Part shown: piece after piece, positions 39,598 to 49,943 of the stretch
How the letters are laid out: each line of letters starts with the position of its first letter
Position numbering within the stretch: the stretch's first letter is position 1
NCBI RefSeq assembly: GCF_020025155.1
Contig: NZ_CP073751.1
Coordinates: 1,736,001-1,800,000, forward strand
Direction: 5' to 3'
DNA from: Halopseudomonas nanhaiensis
GTDB taxonomy: Bacteria; Pseudomonadota; Gammaproteobacteria; Pseudomonadales; Pseudomonadaceae
Length of the DNA: 64,000 bases
Translations under genes and position numbers: made by a program
Notes under the pieces: generated by a model
Told to the model about the DNA's origin: nothing
What the model saw: the letters and a program-made list of their open reading frames with translations, nothing else
Databases searched by the model: none

Positions 39598-40179
39598 TTG
39601 ACCAGCTATAGCGCACCGCGTAACCGATATGTGCCGGCCGAGCTTTCGGATGAGGAACTGGCCGGTCGGGCGGCCGGGGAGCTGTTTCATACCACCATCG
39701 CCTACGAAGAATTGATGCGACGGTACCAGCGCACACTTTTCAATGTCTGCGCCCGCTACCTGGGGAACGAAAGAGACGCTGACGATGTCTGTCAGGAAGT
39801 AATGCTAAAGGTCCTTCATGGACTCAAGCAGTTCGAAGGCAAGGCGAAGTTCAAAACATGGTTGTACAGCATCACCTATAATGAGTGCATAACTCAGTAC
39901 AGGAAGGAAAAACGCAAGAAGCGGCTTTCCGATGCACTTAGTCTTGAAACCCAGGAAGAGGCTCACGAACCGGAAGAGCCGCTTGCCTCTCGCGGGGGCC
40001 TTGACCGCTGGTTGGTTCATGTGAATCCGGTAGATCGAGAGATACTCGTATTACGCTTCGTAGCGGAACTCGAGTTTCAGGAGATTGCCGATATCATGCG
40101 AATGGGACTAAGTGCGACAAAGATGCGCTACAAACGGGCGCTTGAAAAATTGCGCAAGCATATAGATCTGCCTGCTTAG
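39598..40179 (+). CDS. sigX: ECF sigma factor SigX
   Basis: A 193-residue extracytoplasmic-function sigma factor. Region 2 contains FNVCARYLGNERDADDVCQE and KAKFKTWLYSITYNECITQY; region 4 contains PVDREILVLRFVAELEFQEI and SATKMRYKRALEKLRKH. These match P. aeruginosa SigX closely. No ATG is available at the right place, so I use TTG 39598; GTG 39631 is a shorter alternative, and neither has a good ribosome site. It lies between cmpX and oprF; SigX is known to drive oprF expression. Confidence 0.92.
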   Translation: MTSYSAPRNRYVPAELSDEELAGRAAGELFHTTIAYEELMRRYQRTLFNVCARYLGNERDADDVCQEVMLKVLHGLKQFEGKAKFKTWLYSITYNECITQYRKEKRKKRLSDALSLETQEEAHEPEEPLASRGGLDRWLVHVNPVDREILVLRFVAELEFQEIADIMRMGLSATKMRYKRALEKLRKHIDLPA

Positions 40180-40191
40180 AAGTGTTCGGTA

Positions 40192-40218
40192 TTGGAATTC
40201 TTGTATTTCTGTTATACT
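40192..40218 (+). promoter_or_regulatory. Possible oprF promoter elements
   Basis: TTGGAA (40192-40197) and TATACT (40213-40218) are separated by only 15 bp, so the pair is suboptimal. A SigX-type site would also be expected in this 91-bp gap, but I cannot assign it. Confidence 0.3.
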
Positions 40219-40270
40219 GAGCCCGTGTTTTGCGCAAACCTAACATCCTAATGGATTAAACGGGGATTGA

Positions 40271-41266
40271 ATGATGAAATTGAAGAATACTGTTGGTCTC
40301 GTTGTAGGCGCAGTCATTTCGGCTTCCGCCATGCCTGTGATGGCGCAATATGGCATGGGTGGCGGCGAAGTGAGCCGCGCAGGCTCCGTGGAAGCGGAAG
40401 CCTTCGCTGAGCGCTACTTCACCGACGACAGCGTTCATGATCTGAGCCACGGCACTCTGGTAGGTGGTGGCTTGGGCTACTTCCTTTCGGATGACGTCTC
40501 GCTGAACCTGGGTTTGGGCAAATACCGCAACCTGGACAGCGATGTCACCGGCGAAGACATTGACGGCCGTCTGGCTACGTTGAAAGCTGTTTACCACTTC
40601 GGCGAAGGTGCGGTACGTCCTTACATCTCCGGTGGTGTTGGTCACCAGGAGCTGGATCAGTGGGATCGTGATGGTCGCGACAAGACCACCATGCTGACTG
40701 CCGGTGCCGGTGTCAAAAACTACCTCAACGAGAACTTCTTCGTTCGCGCTGGTGTAGACGTCCTTCACGGTCTGGATCACTCCAACACCGAATGGATGGC
40801 TGGCGTAGGTCTGGGTCTGAATTTTGGCAGCAGCACCGCCCCGGTAGCTCAGGCTGCTCCCGAGCCGGCTCCTGCCCCAGCACCTGCTCCTGCCCCCGAG
40901 CCGGAAATGCAGAACGTACGGGTTGAGCTCGACGTGAAGTTCGACTTCGACAAGGCCACTATCCGCCAGGAATATCGTGATGATATCCGCAGCCTGGCTG
41001 AGTTCATGAAGACCTATCCGGACGTCTCCACTTCCGTTGCCGGTCACACAGACTCCATCGGTAGCGACCAGTACAACCAGAAGTTGTCCGAAGAGCGTGC
41101 CAAGTCGGTTCGCCAGGCTCTGATCGAAGAAGGCGTTGACGGTTCGCGTCTGGAAGCAGTTGGCTACGGCGAAGCCCGTCCGATTGCTGACAACGACACC
41201 GAAGAAGGCCGTCAGATGAACCGTCGCGTAGAAGCTGACGTGGAAACTGAGGTAGAGGTTCGCTAA
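40271..41266 (+). CDS. oprF: Major outer-membrane porin OprF
   Basis: A 331-residue outer-membrane protein. It has a signal peptide of about 24 residues ending AMPVMAQ and an eight-strand OmpA-like beta-barrel. A proline/alanine hinge (EPAPAPAPAPAPEPE) follows, then a C-terminal OmpA peptidoglycan-binding domain (GHTDSIGSDQYNQKLSEERA and GEARPIADNDTEEGRQMNRR). It anchors the outer membrane to the wall and permits slow solute diffusion. There is no cysteine in the whole protein, whereas P. aeruginosa OprF has four in the linker region. Two adjacent ATGs (40271 and 40274) could each start it. An intrinsic terminator follows. Confidence 0.95.
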   Translation: MMKLKNTVGLVVGAVISASAMPVMAQYGMGGGEVSRAGSVEAEAFAERYFTDDSVHDLSHGTLVGGGLGYFLSDDVSLNLGLGKYRNLDSDVTGEDIDGRLATLKAVYHFGEGAVRPYISGGVGHQELDQWDRDGRDKTTMLTAGAGVKNYLNENFFVRAGVDVLHGLDHSNTEWMAGVGLGLNFGSSTAPVAQAAPEPAPAPAPAPAPEPEMQNVRVELDVKFDFDKATIRQEYRDDIRSLAEFMKTYPDVSTSVAGHTDSIGSDQYNQKLSEERAKSVRQALIEEGVDGSRLEAVGYGEARPIADNDTEEGRQMNRRVEADVETEVEVR

Positions 41267-41284
41267 TCGCGAATCCGTTTGAAG

Positions 41285-41312
41285 AAACCCGGTCATCGAC
41301 CGGGTTTTTTTT
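41285..41312. terminator. Intrinsic terminator of oprF
   Basis: AACCCGGTC / GACCGGGTT with loop ATC is followed by a run of eight T in all. It ends nine bases before the stop of the convergent thioesterase gene and may serve both. Confidence 0.92.
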
Positions 41313-41321
41313 ATGCTCTCT

Positions 41322-41768
41322 TCATTCTGCGATGTAATTCACACCCGGGAAGCGCAGCCGGAAGTCCTCGGGCATCGGTGCGACCCGTGAGCTGCTGAAG
41401 TGGTAAAACACAAACCCCGACTTCGCCAGTGCAACGAGTTCGCCACCCACCGCCTTGGTGATGCGAAAAATAATATCCCCGCCATATTTGTTCAGATCCA
41501 TCAGGCCCACTTCAAAGATCAGTGGATCGCGAGCGAACGCTTCGCGCTTGTATGTCGTTGCGAGATCCGTAACGATAATTCCGGTGTCATTCTCGCTTAC
41601 TTCCTCGATTCCAAACTGATACAGAAAACGCGCCCGAGCCTCCGAGATCATCGAGATCATCGAATCATTGGCGAGATGCTTGCCCGCGTTGATGTCTGTA
41701 ATGCGCACCGTCAGCTGCGTGGTGAAATAGAATTGGTCTTCGGGAAATTCGAGATGAAGGCGGGCCAT
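41322..41768 (-). CDS. Acyl-CoA thioesterase-like hotdog protein (4HBT family)
   Basis: A 148-residue single hotdog-fold protein resembling YbgC/4HBT thioesterases. The motif VRITDINAGKHLANDSMISM occupies the position of the catalytic helix, with Asp in TDINAG as the likely active residue. The substrate is unknown. ATG 41768 (MARLHLEFPEDQFYF) is preferred; the frame extends to 41870 through sequence that has no family match. It lies between the oprF terminator and the aceA terminator and is transcribed alone. Confidence 0.82.
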   Translation of the reverse strand: MARLHLEFPEDQFYFTTQLTVRITDINAGKHLANDSMISMISEARARFLYQFGIEEVSENDTGIIVTDLATTYKREAFARDPLIFEVGLMDLNKYGGDIIFRITKAVGGELVALAKSGFVFYHFSSSRVAPMPEDFRLRFPGVNYIAE

Positions 41769-41871
41769 ACGTAACCTGATTTGATGTGCTAGAAACAGAG
41801 GTCGCCGAAGCGAGGGAGTAAATTCGAGGGCGCATTCTACGCGAGTGGAGAGGAGAGTGCAGCCGAACAAT

Positions 41872-41896
41872 AAAAAAGGCCGCCCTGGGGCGGCCT
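41872..41896 (-). terminator. Intrinsic terminator of aceA
   Basis: AGGCCGCC / GGCGGCCT forms an 8-bp stem with loop CTGG. Read on the minus strand it is followed by six T, 38 bp after the aceA stop. Confidence 0.9.
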
Positions 41897-41933
41897 CTTT
41901 CTGACGCCGGGATGATCCCGGATGACTCAGTTC

Positions 41934-43532
41934 TTAGTGGAACTGGTTCATGGTGTTGTCAGCACCACCGGCTTTCAGTGCGGCTTCACCAGCAAAGTAT
42001 TCCTTGTGGTTGTCGCCGATGTCGGAACCAGCCATGTTCTGGTGCTTGACGCACGCGATACCCTGGCGGATTTCCTGACGCTGAACGCCCTTGACGTAGG
42101 CAAGCATGCCCTGGTCTGCGAAGTAACCCTTGGCCAGGTTGTCGGTAGACAGCGCAGCGGTGTGATACGTCGGCAGGGTGATCAGGTGATGGAAGATACC
42201 AGCTTCGCGGGCAGCGTCTGCCTGGAAGGTACGGATCTTCTCGTCAGCCAGCTTGGCCAGTTCGGTTTCGTCGTAATCGACGCTCATCAGCTTGGCGCGA
42301 TCGTACTGGGAAACGTCCTTGCCTTCTTCCTGCATGGCATCGAATACCTGCTGGCGGAAGTTCAGGGTCCAGTTGAACGACGGGCTGTTGTTGTAGACCA
42401 GCTTGGCGTCCGGCACGACTTCACGAATCTTGTTGACCATGTCGGCGATCTGACCAACGTGCGGCTTCTCGGTCTCGATCCACAGCAGGTCGGCACCGTT
42501 CTGCAGCGAAGTGATGCAGTCCAGAACAACACGCTCGACACCAGTGTCCTTGCGGAACTGGAACAGGCCGGAAGCCAGACGCTTGGGCTTGAGCAGCTTG
42601 CCGTTGGCCTTGATGACCACGTCGCCGTTCTGAATGTCTGCAGCACTTTCGATGTAGTCGCCATCGAGGAAGCTGTTGTACTGGTCGCCCAGGTCGCCCG
42701 GCTCGTTGGTCACAGCGATGGCCTTGGTCAGGCCGGCACCCAGGGAGTCAGTACGGGCAACGATGACGCCATCGTCAACGCCCAGCTCGAGGAACGCGTA
42801 ACGGACAGCATTGATCTTGGCCAGGAAGTCGGAGTGCGGAACGGTAACCTTGCCATCCTGGTGACCACACTGCTTCTCGTCAGAAACCTGGTTTTCGATC
42901 TGGATACAGGCAGCGCCTGCTTCGATCATTTTCTTGGCCAGCAGATACGTAGCTTCCGGGTTACCGAAGCCGGCATCGATGTCGGCGATGATCGGCACCA
43001 CGTGAGTTTCATAGTTGTCGATCTTCGCCTGGATTTCAGCTTCCTTCGACTTGTCGCCGGCTTTGCGAGCGGCGTCCAGGTCAACGAACAGCAGGTCCAG
43101 TTCACGGGCGTCAGCCTGACGCAGGAAGGTGTAGAGCTCTTCGATCAGGTCGGCAACGGAAGTCTTTTCGTGCATGGACTGGTCAGGCAGCGGACCAAAC
43201 TCGGAACGCAGCGCAGCAACCATCCAGCCAGACAGGTACAGGTAACGCTTGTTGGTGGTCTTCAGGTGCTTCTTGATGGAAATCAGCTTCTGCTGACCGA
43301 TAAAACCGTGCCAGCAACCCAGCGACTGGGTGTAAGCGCTAGTGTCGGCGTCGTACTCGGCCATGTCCTTGCGCATGATGGCGGCGGTGTACTTCGCGAT
43401 GTCCAGTCCGGTCTTGAAGCGGTTCTGGATACGCATGCGAGCAGCGTATTCCGGGTTGATTGCGCTCCAGGTGCTACCAGCGGCTTCTTTCAGCGCGGCA
43501 ACAGCCTTGATCTCGTTTTGGTAAGCTGACAT
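41934..43532 (-). CDS. aceA: Isocitrate lyase
   Basis: A 532-residue glyoxylate-shunt enzyme splitting isocitrate into succinate and glyoxylate. The catalytic Cys222 lies in DEKQCGHQDGKVTVPH, the form found in the longer Pseudomonas isocitrate lyases; metal-binding IIADIDAGFGNPEATYLL precedes it. The length fits that subclass rather than the 434-residue E. coli type. ATG 43532 (MSAYQNEIKAV) is the family start; the frame extends 54 codons further upstream without similarity. Its partner competitor, icd, lies 8 kb away in this window. Confidence 0.96.
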   Translation of the reverse strand: MSAYQNEIKAVAALKEAAGSTWSAINPEYAARMRIQNRFKTGLDIAKYTAAIMRKDMAEYDADTSAYTQSLGCWHGFIGQQKLISIKKHLKTTNKRYLYLSGWMVAALRSEFGPLPDQSMHEKTSVADLIEELYTFLRQADARELDLLFVDLDAARKAGDKSKEAEIQAKIDNYETHVVPIIADIDAGFGNPEATYLLAKKMIEAGAACIQIENQVSDEKQCGHQDGKVTVPHSDFLAKINAVRYAFLELGVDDGVIVARTDSLGAGLTKAIAVTNEPGDLGDQYNSFLDGDYIESAADIQNGDVVIKANGKLLKPKRLASGLFQFRKDTGVERVVLDCITSLQNGADLLWIETEKPHVGQIADMVNKIREVVPDAKLVYNNSPSFNWTLNFRQQVFDAMQEEGKDVSQYDRAKLMSVDYDETELAKLADEKIRTFQADAAREAGIFHHLITLPTYHTAALSTDNLAKGYFADQGMLAYVKGVQRQEIRQGIACVKHQNMAGSDIGDNHKEYFAGEAALKAGGADNTMNQFH

Positions 43533-43963
43533 GGTCAATCCTTCAAGTTTGCGATTGGTTCTGCACGATTGCGACCCTGAACCCGCATAGGCGCCGGTGT
43601 GAGACAGCAAAAGACTCGAAAGGTTGCGAAGAAGAGAAGTGAAACTGAGAGGGGTGTGGACGAACAGAGTGGATGACGTGCAATGGCGTTGCAAGCCGAA
43701 CGAGCAGGTCCGACAGCAGGCGCTGATCCGTCACTCAGGCTGATACGTTTAAATCGCTTCCCCGTCCCTCAGGACAACTTCGTTCCAGTCGCAACCTCGT
43801 CAATCTGCCTTTTGGGCTGTCAGGACACGAATCGTTCCGGTGGTTGGGGAGACGACTCGGAGCACCTCTTACAAGGGCTCTGGCTAGCGGGAGCGACGCA
43901 ATAATGGGACCAAAGCGTGGAGAAGTCAATCGCATGTAGTGTTTTTATCGCTGCACTACATCC
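43533..43963. other. 431-bp gene-free aceA upstream region
   Basis: No convincing gene is visible. It must carry the aceA promoter (minus strand), but no good -35/-10 pair was identified. Near its right end ATGTAGTG (43934-43941) and CACTACAT (43954-43961) form an 8-bp hairpin immediately after the secretin-domain gene; it lacks a T-run on the minus strand. Confidence 0.5.
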
Positions 43964-44773
43964 TCAATCGAGACGTTCCACCTTCAGCCTCAGGCTGCTC
44001 TGGTCGGCGCCGCGGGTGGACAGGCTCCGGCCTATGCCGCTGTCATCGCCAGACCGGGCATCGCCGGTTCCGGCGATGGTGATCCATTCACCCAGCGGGG
44101 CCGTAACGACCGTATCTGCCCGCTGGATATCCACGACCCGGTTGTCGTTGCGGTTGAGTCGGTCATTGTTGGCGTTGAGATAGATTGTCGCGAGATTACC
44201 GCTGATCCGCACCGTCGCGTAGAAACCCTCGGCGACATCGCGATACTGTGTCTGCTGGACGACCTGTCCGTAGGCATTCTCGCTGGTCGTGGTAATCGGC
44301 ACGCTGCTGCCGCGCTGAATCATGACCGGATATCCTTCATTGGCCGTTATCTGACGCACACCATCGCTGCTGCCGCGGGTCTGCCGCTGGATGATTCGCG
44401 CCTGGTTGCCGTTACGGTCGGTGCGGGTAATGACATCTACGCCGCCGGCCCGAATCCGCCCGTCAAGCTCGTAGCCCCGTTGATCAAGATCCACGGTCTC
44501 GGCGCTCGCCACGCTGATCCTCAGGCGCCCGGGCTGACGGTCCAGCTCGCTGACTGCCTCACGGATGGCGCCGATGCGGTCCGGTTCTGCACGGATGATC
44601 AGCTGATTTCCGTAAGCAGATGCGCGCTCGCTGTTATCAAGCATGGTTTCGACTGCCGGCAACAGGGCTTCTGCGAGCGTGTGATTAAGGGTGATGACCT
44701 CAGTGGTAGGCGCGGCCGCGAGGGGCATGGCTATCACCGAGCTGAGCATGAGGTAGCCGAAGACATATCTCAT
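43964..44773 (-). CDS. Secretin N-domain-like periplasmic protein
   Basis: A 269-residue protein with a signal peptide (MRYVFGYLMLSSVIAMPLAA) and a region like the N0/N1 repeats of secretins: TEVITLNHTLAEALLPAVET, then LIIRAEPDRIGAIREAVSEL followed by DRQPGRLRISV. It lacks a secretin channel domain, so it cannot form an outer-membrane pore by itself. Its function is unknown. Its start codon overlaps the stop of the GNAT gene by four bases, placing it in the RoxA-GNAT group. Confidence 0.75.
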   Translation of the reverse strand: MRYVFGYLMLSSVIAMPLAAAPTTEVITLNHTLAEALLPAVETMLDNSERASAYGNQLIIRAEPDRIGAIREAVSELDRQPGRLRISVASAETVDLDQRGYELDGRIRAGGVDVITRTDRNGNQARIIQRQTRGSSDGVRQITANEGYPVMIQRGSSVPITTTSENAYGQVVQQTQYRDVAEGFYATVRISGNLATIYLNANNDRLNRNDNRVVDIQRADTVVTAPLGEWITIAGTGDARSGDDSGIGRSLSTRGADQSSLRLKVERLD

Positions 44774-45780
44774 AGCAGAAATCTCCGTAGCGCCGGGTCG
44801 GTCTGGCTGGTTGCCCATAACTCTTCGAACGCGCCGCTCCAGCGGCGCACCTGGTCGGGACTCTGATAACGGGCGAAGCCGGTGCGCGTATGCCGTTGCG
44901 GCAGCATGACGATTCCGTCGCTGTCGGCGAGCATGTAAATCTGTGGTTCGCGGGGCACGTCCGGATGAGCTCGACGAATCTCACAGATGCTGGGAAATCG
45001 CTGAGCGAGTTTCACCAGACTGTGGCCAAGCGTGAAGCCTTGCGGAACGTCCTGCAGCAGCACCCTGATGCGCGCTTTGGGCTGGGCGAGTATGAGCTGC
45101 TCGCAGCTGTCGATGAAATCACGCTGATTGAACAGCCAGACGGCCTGATCGGCAGCATGAATGATCAGATTGCGACGCGTCTGCTGCGCCATATGGCACA
45201 CGTGCAGACGCGCGGTTGTTTCGTCACACTCGATCAGATCACGGCCCTCGCCGAGCCGGCAGGGGAGATCGGCGATAAAGCGCTGCCGCGGCTCTTCTTC
45301 CGGATTGTGAATGGCGAAGCGCCCCGGTGAGGAAAACTCGATCGGAGGAAGCGCGTCCGGCTCGCTTTCCCAGATCATCGCTCGATGCGGAATCCCGGCC
45401 TCGAGATACTCGTCGCCCTGAGGGCAATAACCCAGCCGCCGATAGAAGTCCAGCGCATAGGTCTGGGCTGACAAGAGCAAGCGCTCATGGCCGAGCGCCC
45501 GCGCCCGTGCCATGACCTCCCGCATCAATACGTCACCAAGTCCCCGGCCACGAAATTCGGGCAGAACCGCCACGCGACCGATGTGCCCATCAGCGAGCAG
45601 TCTTGCCGTGCCGACCGGGTGGTTGTCATGGATCAGGAGAAAATGGACTGCGACCGCATCGTCATCGTCCCATTCGAGCTCGGGTTCGATATGCTGTTCA
45701 TCGATGAATACCGCCTGGCGAATCGTGCGGAGCCACCCGCACTCTTCCCAGTCGACCACCTGAACCCATGTCTCAGCCAT
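44770..45780 (-). CDS. GNAT acetyltransferase with C-terminal extension
   Basis: A 336-residue protein. The first 145 residues form a GNAT domain; the acetyl-CoA motif is GRVAVLPEFRGRGLGDVLM and a typical DFYRRLGYCPQGDEYLEAGI follows. The remaining 180 residues form a domain of unknown function with RQRFIADLPCRLGEGRDLIE and WLFNQRDFIDSCEQLIL, somewhat like a phospholipase-D-superfamily fold, but I cannot prove this. It overlaps the RoxA-like gene by eight bases and the secretin-domain gene by four. Confidence 0.83.
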   Translation of the reverse strand: MAETWVQVVDWEECGWLRTIRQAVFIDEQHIEPELEWDDDDAVAVHFLLIHDNHPVGTARLLADGHIGRVAVLPEFRGRGLGDVLMREVMARARALGHERLLLSAQTYALDFYRRLGYCPQGDEYLEAGIPHRAMIWESEPDALPPIEFSSPGRFAIHNPEEEPRQRFIADLPCRLGEGRDLIECDETTARLHVCHMAQQTRRNLIIHAADQAVWLFNQRDFIDSCEQLILAQPKARIRVLLQDVPQGFTLGHSLVKLAQRFPSICEIRRAHPDVPREPQIYMLADSDGIVMLPQRHTRTGFARYQSPDQVRRWSGAFEELWATSQTDPALRRFLL

Positions 45781-46945
45781 CGTCTTCTTCCAGTAAGAGG
45801 TCTCCTTTGGCGAACAGCTGCTCTATCAGCATCCAGCCGTCCTCGTCCTGCTGCCAGGCCAGTAACGCCTCGGGATCCAGATAATCCTCATTGCAGATTA
45901 GTTGAGCGAGGGGCAACAGGGAAGCAGTCAACAGACAGTGTTCGCCACTGGCGAACAGAATCAGGTCGTCGGTGTTTTCCAGACGGTAGGCGAGGCGTGA
46001 GCTGGGATTGCGTACAAGAGCGTGTCCATCCTGGATCGCTTCCAGTAACTCCCCGGTTTCGATGGGCTGCGGTTGGACCAGCTCAGGGTATTTCGGCTCG
46101 GTCATGAAGCGGCCGAACCAGACCGCCATGGCCGCGCGATCATCCACCAATCCCAGGATCGTTTCGCGCAGTCGCTCAACGGCAGCATCATCTATGGCGG
46201 CGGCATCGGTCGGTGGTGCCATGTCCGCATCGCTATAGCGGTCCTGGTCGCTCAGGTACTGACCCAGAAAATCCGTGAAATGGGCGAGGATGTCCTGATG
46301 GGCGGGAGCGCGGAAGCCGATCGAGTACGTCATGCACTCGTCCTCGGCGATGCCATGGTGCGCGAGACCCGGGGGCAGATAGAGCATATCGCCTGGCTCC
46401 AGCACCCATTCATCACGCTGATCAAAGTCGGCGAGAATACGTAAATCAGCGTGATCCAGCATCGAGGTGTCGTTCGAGCAGAACTGGCCTACCTTCCACC
46501 GACGCCGCCCGTGCCCCTGAAGCAGGAAGACGTCGTAGTTGTCGTAATGTGGGCCGACACTGCCGCCGGGCGTTGCATAGCTGACCATCACGTCGTCCAG
46601 ACGCCAGCTCGGGAGAAAATCAAATGCCCTGAGCAGTTCACCCACCTCCGGAACGAACTGGTCGACTGCCTGTACCAGAAGGGTCCAGTCCCGCTCCGGA
46701 AGCGTCTTAAAGTCATCTTCGGCAAACGGCCCGCGACGCAGTTCCCAGGGCTGCTCGCCATGCTCGAGCACGATCCTCGACTCAATCTCTTCCTCAAGCG
46801 AGAGGCCAGCGAGCTCATCCGGGCTAAGCGGGCTCTCGAAGTCCGGAAACGCCTGACGAATCAGCAACGGCTTTTTCTGCCAGTATTCAAGCAGAAACTG
46901 TTCTGTGGACATGCCGCCCAATACGTCTGCGAGGGAAGTGGTCAT
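45773..46945 (-). CDS. RoxA-type ribosomal oxygenase (L16 arginine hydroxylase family)
   Basis: A 390-residue JmjC/cupin dioxygenase. Fe(II) ligands are His133 and Asp135 in GPHYDNYDVFLLQ, and His196 or His197 in LPPGLAHHGIAEDE. A C-terminal winged-helix-like dimer region follows. E. coli YcfD (RoxA) hydroxylates an arginine of ribosomal protein L16 using 2-oxoglutarate, and the spacing of ligands matches. It heads an overlapping three-gene group with the GNAT and secretin-domain genes. An intrinsic terminator of purB lies just upstream. Confidence 0.9.
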   Translation of the reverse strand: MTTSLADVLGGMSTEQFLLEYWQKKPLLIRQAFPDFESPLSPDELAGLSLEEEIESRIVLEHGEQPWELRRGPFAEDDFKTLPERDWTLLVQAVDQFVPEVGELLRAFDFLPSWRLDDVMVSYATPGGSVGPHYDNYDVFLLQGHGRRRWKVGQFCSNDTSMLDHADLRILADFDQRDEWVLEPGDMLYLPPGLAHHGIAEDECMTYSIGFRAPAHQDILAHFTDFLGQYLSDQDRYSDADMAPPTDAAAIDDAAVERLRETILGLVDDRAAMAVWFGRFMTEPKYPELVQPQPIETGELLEAIQDGHALVRNPSSRLAYRLENTDDLILFASGEHCLLTASLLPLAQLICNEDYLDPEALLAWQQDEDGWMLIEQLFAKGDLLLEEDDG

Positions 46946-46975
46946 GGCGTTACCTCAAAAATACATGTTCATGAA

Positions 46976-47005
46976 CGAAAACGGCGACGTCGGATGACGT
47001 CGCCG
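46976..47005 (-). terminator. Intrinsic terminator of purB
   Basis: CGGCGACGTC / GACGTCGCCG forms a perfect 10-bp stem with loop GGAT. On the minus strand it is followed by TTTTCGTT, 26 bp after the purB stop. Confidence 0.88.
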
Positions 47006-47030
47006 CTGCGGGTTGCGAAGCGCTGACAGG

Positions 47031-48413
<1,383 letters not shown>

Positions 48414-48439
48414 TCAATGTGCTGGCAGAAAGGGCGAAA

Positions 48440-49330
48440 TCATACATCAGTTGAGGTTTTTTTGGGCCGGCTCGCAGGCATGCTCATGCTGATCAGCGTT
48501 GACGCGAAGATCAGGCCAGCGCCCAGCCAGGACGAAAGCCCGGGTACTTCGCCCCATAGCACCCACGCAAACAGGCCGGAGAACACGATGGCCAGATAGC
48601 TCAGCGGGCCGATCTTCCCCGGCGGCGCCAGTGCGTATGCTCTGGACATCACCAGCTGGCTGGTCGTGGCGACCAACCCGATAGCCAGCAACAGCCCCAG
48701 CTCGGGAAGGGAAAGAGGCTGCCAGGCCCACAGCAGCGGTATCGACGAAAGCAGCGCCGAAAACGTTGAAAAATAAAACACGATGCGGCTCGCCGGTTCG
48801 GTATTGCTCATGGCACGGATCGACACGAAGGCGAACGCAGCAAGCAGGCTTGCACCGACGCCCGCCAGAGCCTTGGCCTCGAACAACGCGCCCGTAGGCT
48901 TGGCCACGAGCAGCACGCCGACGAAGCCCAGAAGTACCATGAACACCATTCGGGATGTCAGTGTTTCCTTGAGCCACCACCAGGCCAGGAGCGGGGTGAA
49001 AACCGGCGCCGCGTAGGTGAATACCATGGCGTCCGCGAGGGGCAGATGGGCGATGGCGTAAAAAAAGCAGTACATCGCCCCGAGGCCGTAGAAGGTCCGC
49101 AGGAAATGATTGGTCAGTCGCTCTGTGCGGAACGGGCCGAAGCCTCGATAGGCGATCATCGGCAGGAAGAAGAACACCCCCACCAGATTGCGGAAGAATA
49201 CGACCGTTTCATTGTTGACGGTTTGCGATACTTCCCGAATCAGCACACCCATCACTGCGAACAGAAGGGCCGACACTGCCAGCATCGCGGCTCCACGCCG
49301 AGGATGATCCAGTCGTACGGCTTCAACCAT
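48440..49330 (-). CDS. EamA/DMT family transporter
   Basis: A 296-residue inner-membrane protein of ten predicted helices in two EamA repeats. Recognisable segments include [34 protein letters not shown] and [20 protein letters not shown]. The substrate is unknown; members export or import small metabolites. ATG 49330 ([13 protein letters not shown]) overlaps the hflD stop by eight bases; the frame runs further to 49399 with no family match. It lies between hflD and purB. Confidence 0.85.
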   Translation of the reverse strand: MVEAVRLDHPRRGAAMLAVSALLFAVMGVLIREVSQTVNNETVVFFRNLVGVFFFLPMIAYRGFGPFRTERLTNHFLRTFYGLGAMYCFFYAIAHLPLADAMVFTYAAPVFTPLLAWWWLKETLTSRMVFMVLLGFVGVLLVAKPTGALFEAKALAGVGASLLAAFAFVSIRAMSNTEPASRIVFYFSTFSALLSSIPLLWAWQPLSLPELGLLLAIGLVATTSQLVMSRAYALAPPGKIGPLSYLAIVFSGLFAWVLWGEVPGLSSWLGAGLIFASTLISMSMPASRPKKTSTDV

Positions 49331-49943
49331 AGCCGACGTTCTGCACCGCATCGAGCAGCTTGCGGCGCGACAGCAACATCTGCCAGCGGTGCCCCCCAAG
49401 CTGACGCCACAGCCGCGCCGAGCGGATGCCTGCGAGCAGCAACGCCCGTATCTGGTTTGCCGTATCGGGTTGTTGCAGATAGCGCATGTCGCCGTGTACC
49501 TGGATGCGCAGCCTCAAGGTGCTGAGCGTGTCCTGGTAGGTGCTGCCCAGACCGGCCATCACGTTGTCATGCAGCAAGCCGAAATGCTCGGTCTGCTTCT
49601 CGACCTGATCAAGTCGCTGGCCCAGCACGGCGAGCATGTCGTCACGCTTGGCCAGTTGCCGTTCCAGTGCCAGCAGATTCATCACATAACGCAGCGCTTC
49701 GCGTTGCAGGGCGGCCGTGTCGCGTTCGAGCATGGCCTCCAGGGCCAGCAGTCCCTGGCGCAACGGGAGGAACGAGCCACCGTAGATCTGTTTCACATCG
49801 TCCGGATTACGCTCAAAAATACTGCGGATCAGGCACTGCGTCGGTCCTTCGACGTACTGACCGGTTCGGGCCAGCTTGTCTACCTGCAATGCCGCCTCGA
49901 ATACCGCGCCCAGCGCGATGACCTGCTCGTCGACCGGGCTCAA
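49323..49943 (-). CDS. hflD: HflD homologue
   Basis: A 206-residue helical protein of the HflD family with the opening [20 protein letters not shown]. Conserved stretches are [16 protein letters not shown] and [17 protein letters not shown]. coli HflD modulates phage lambda CII stability, but its wider role is unclear. I use TTG 49943, which overlaps the mnmA stop as TTGA; a frame to 50000 lies inside mnmA. The mnmA-hflD-purB order is common in gammaproteobacteria. Confidence 0.88.
   Translation of the reverse strand: MSPVDEQVIALGAVFEAALQVDKLARTGQYVEGPTQCLIRSIFERNPDDVKQIYGGSFLPLRQGLLALEAMLERDTAALQREALRYVMNLLALERQLAKRDDMLAVLGQRLDQVEKQTEHFGLLHDNVMAGLGSTYQDTLSTLRLRIQVHGDMRYLQQPDTANQIRALLLAGIRSARLWRQLGGHRWQMLLSRRKLLDAVQNVGYG

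Noticed and set aside
41922-43529. 535-residue open frame antisense to aceA
   Set aside because: Shadow of aceA caused by codon bias; no motifs or ribosome site.
43683-43935. Small frames in the aceA upstream region (73 and 66 residues)
   Set aside because: They overlap on opposite strands, lack ribosome sites and resemble no family.
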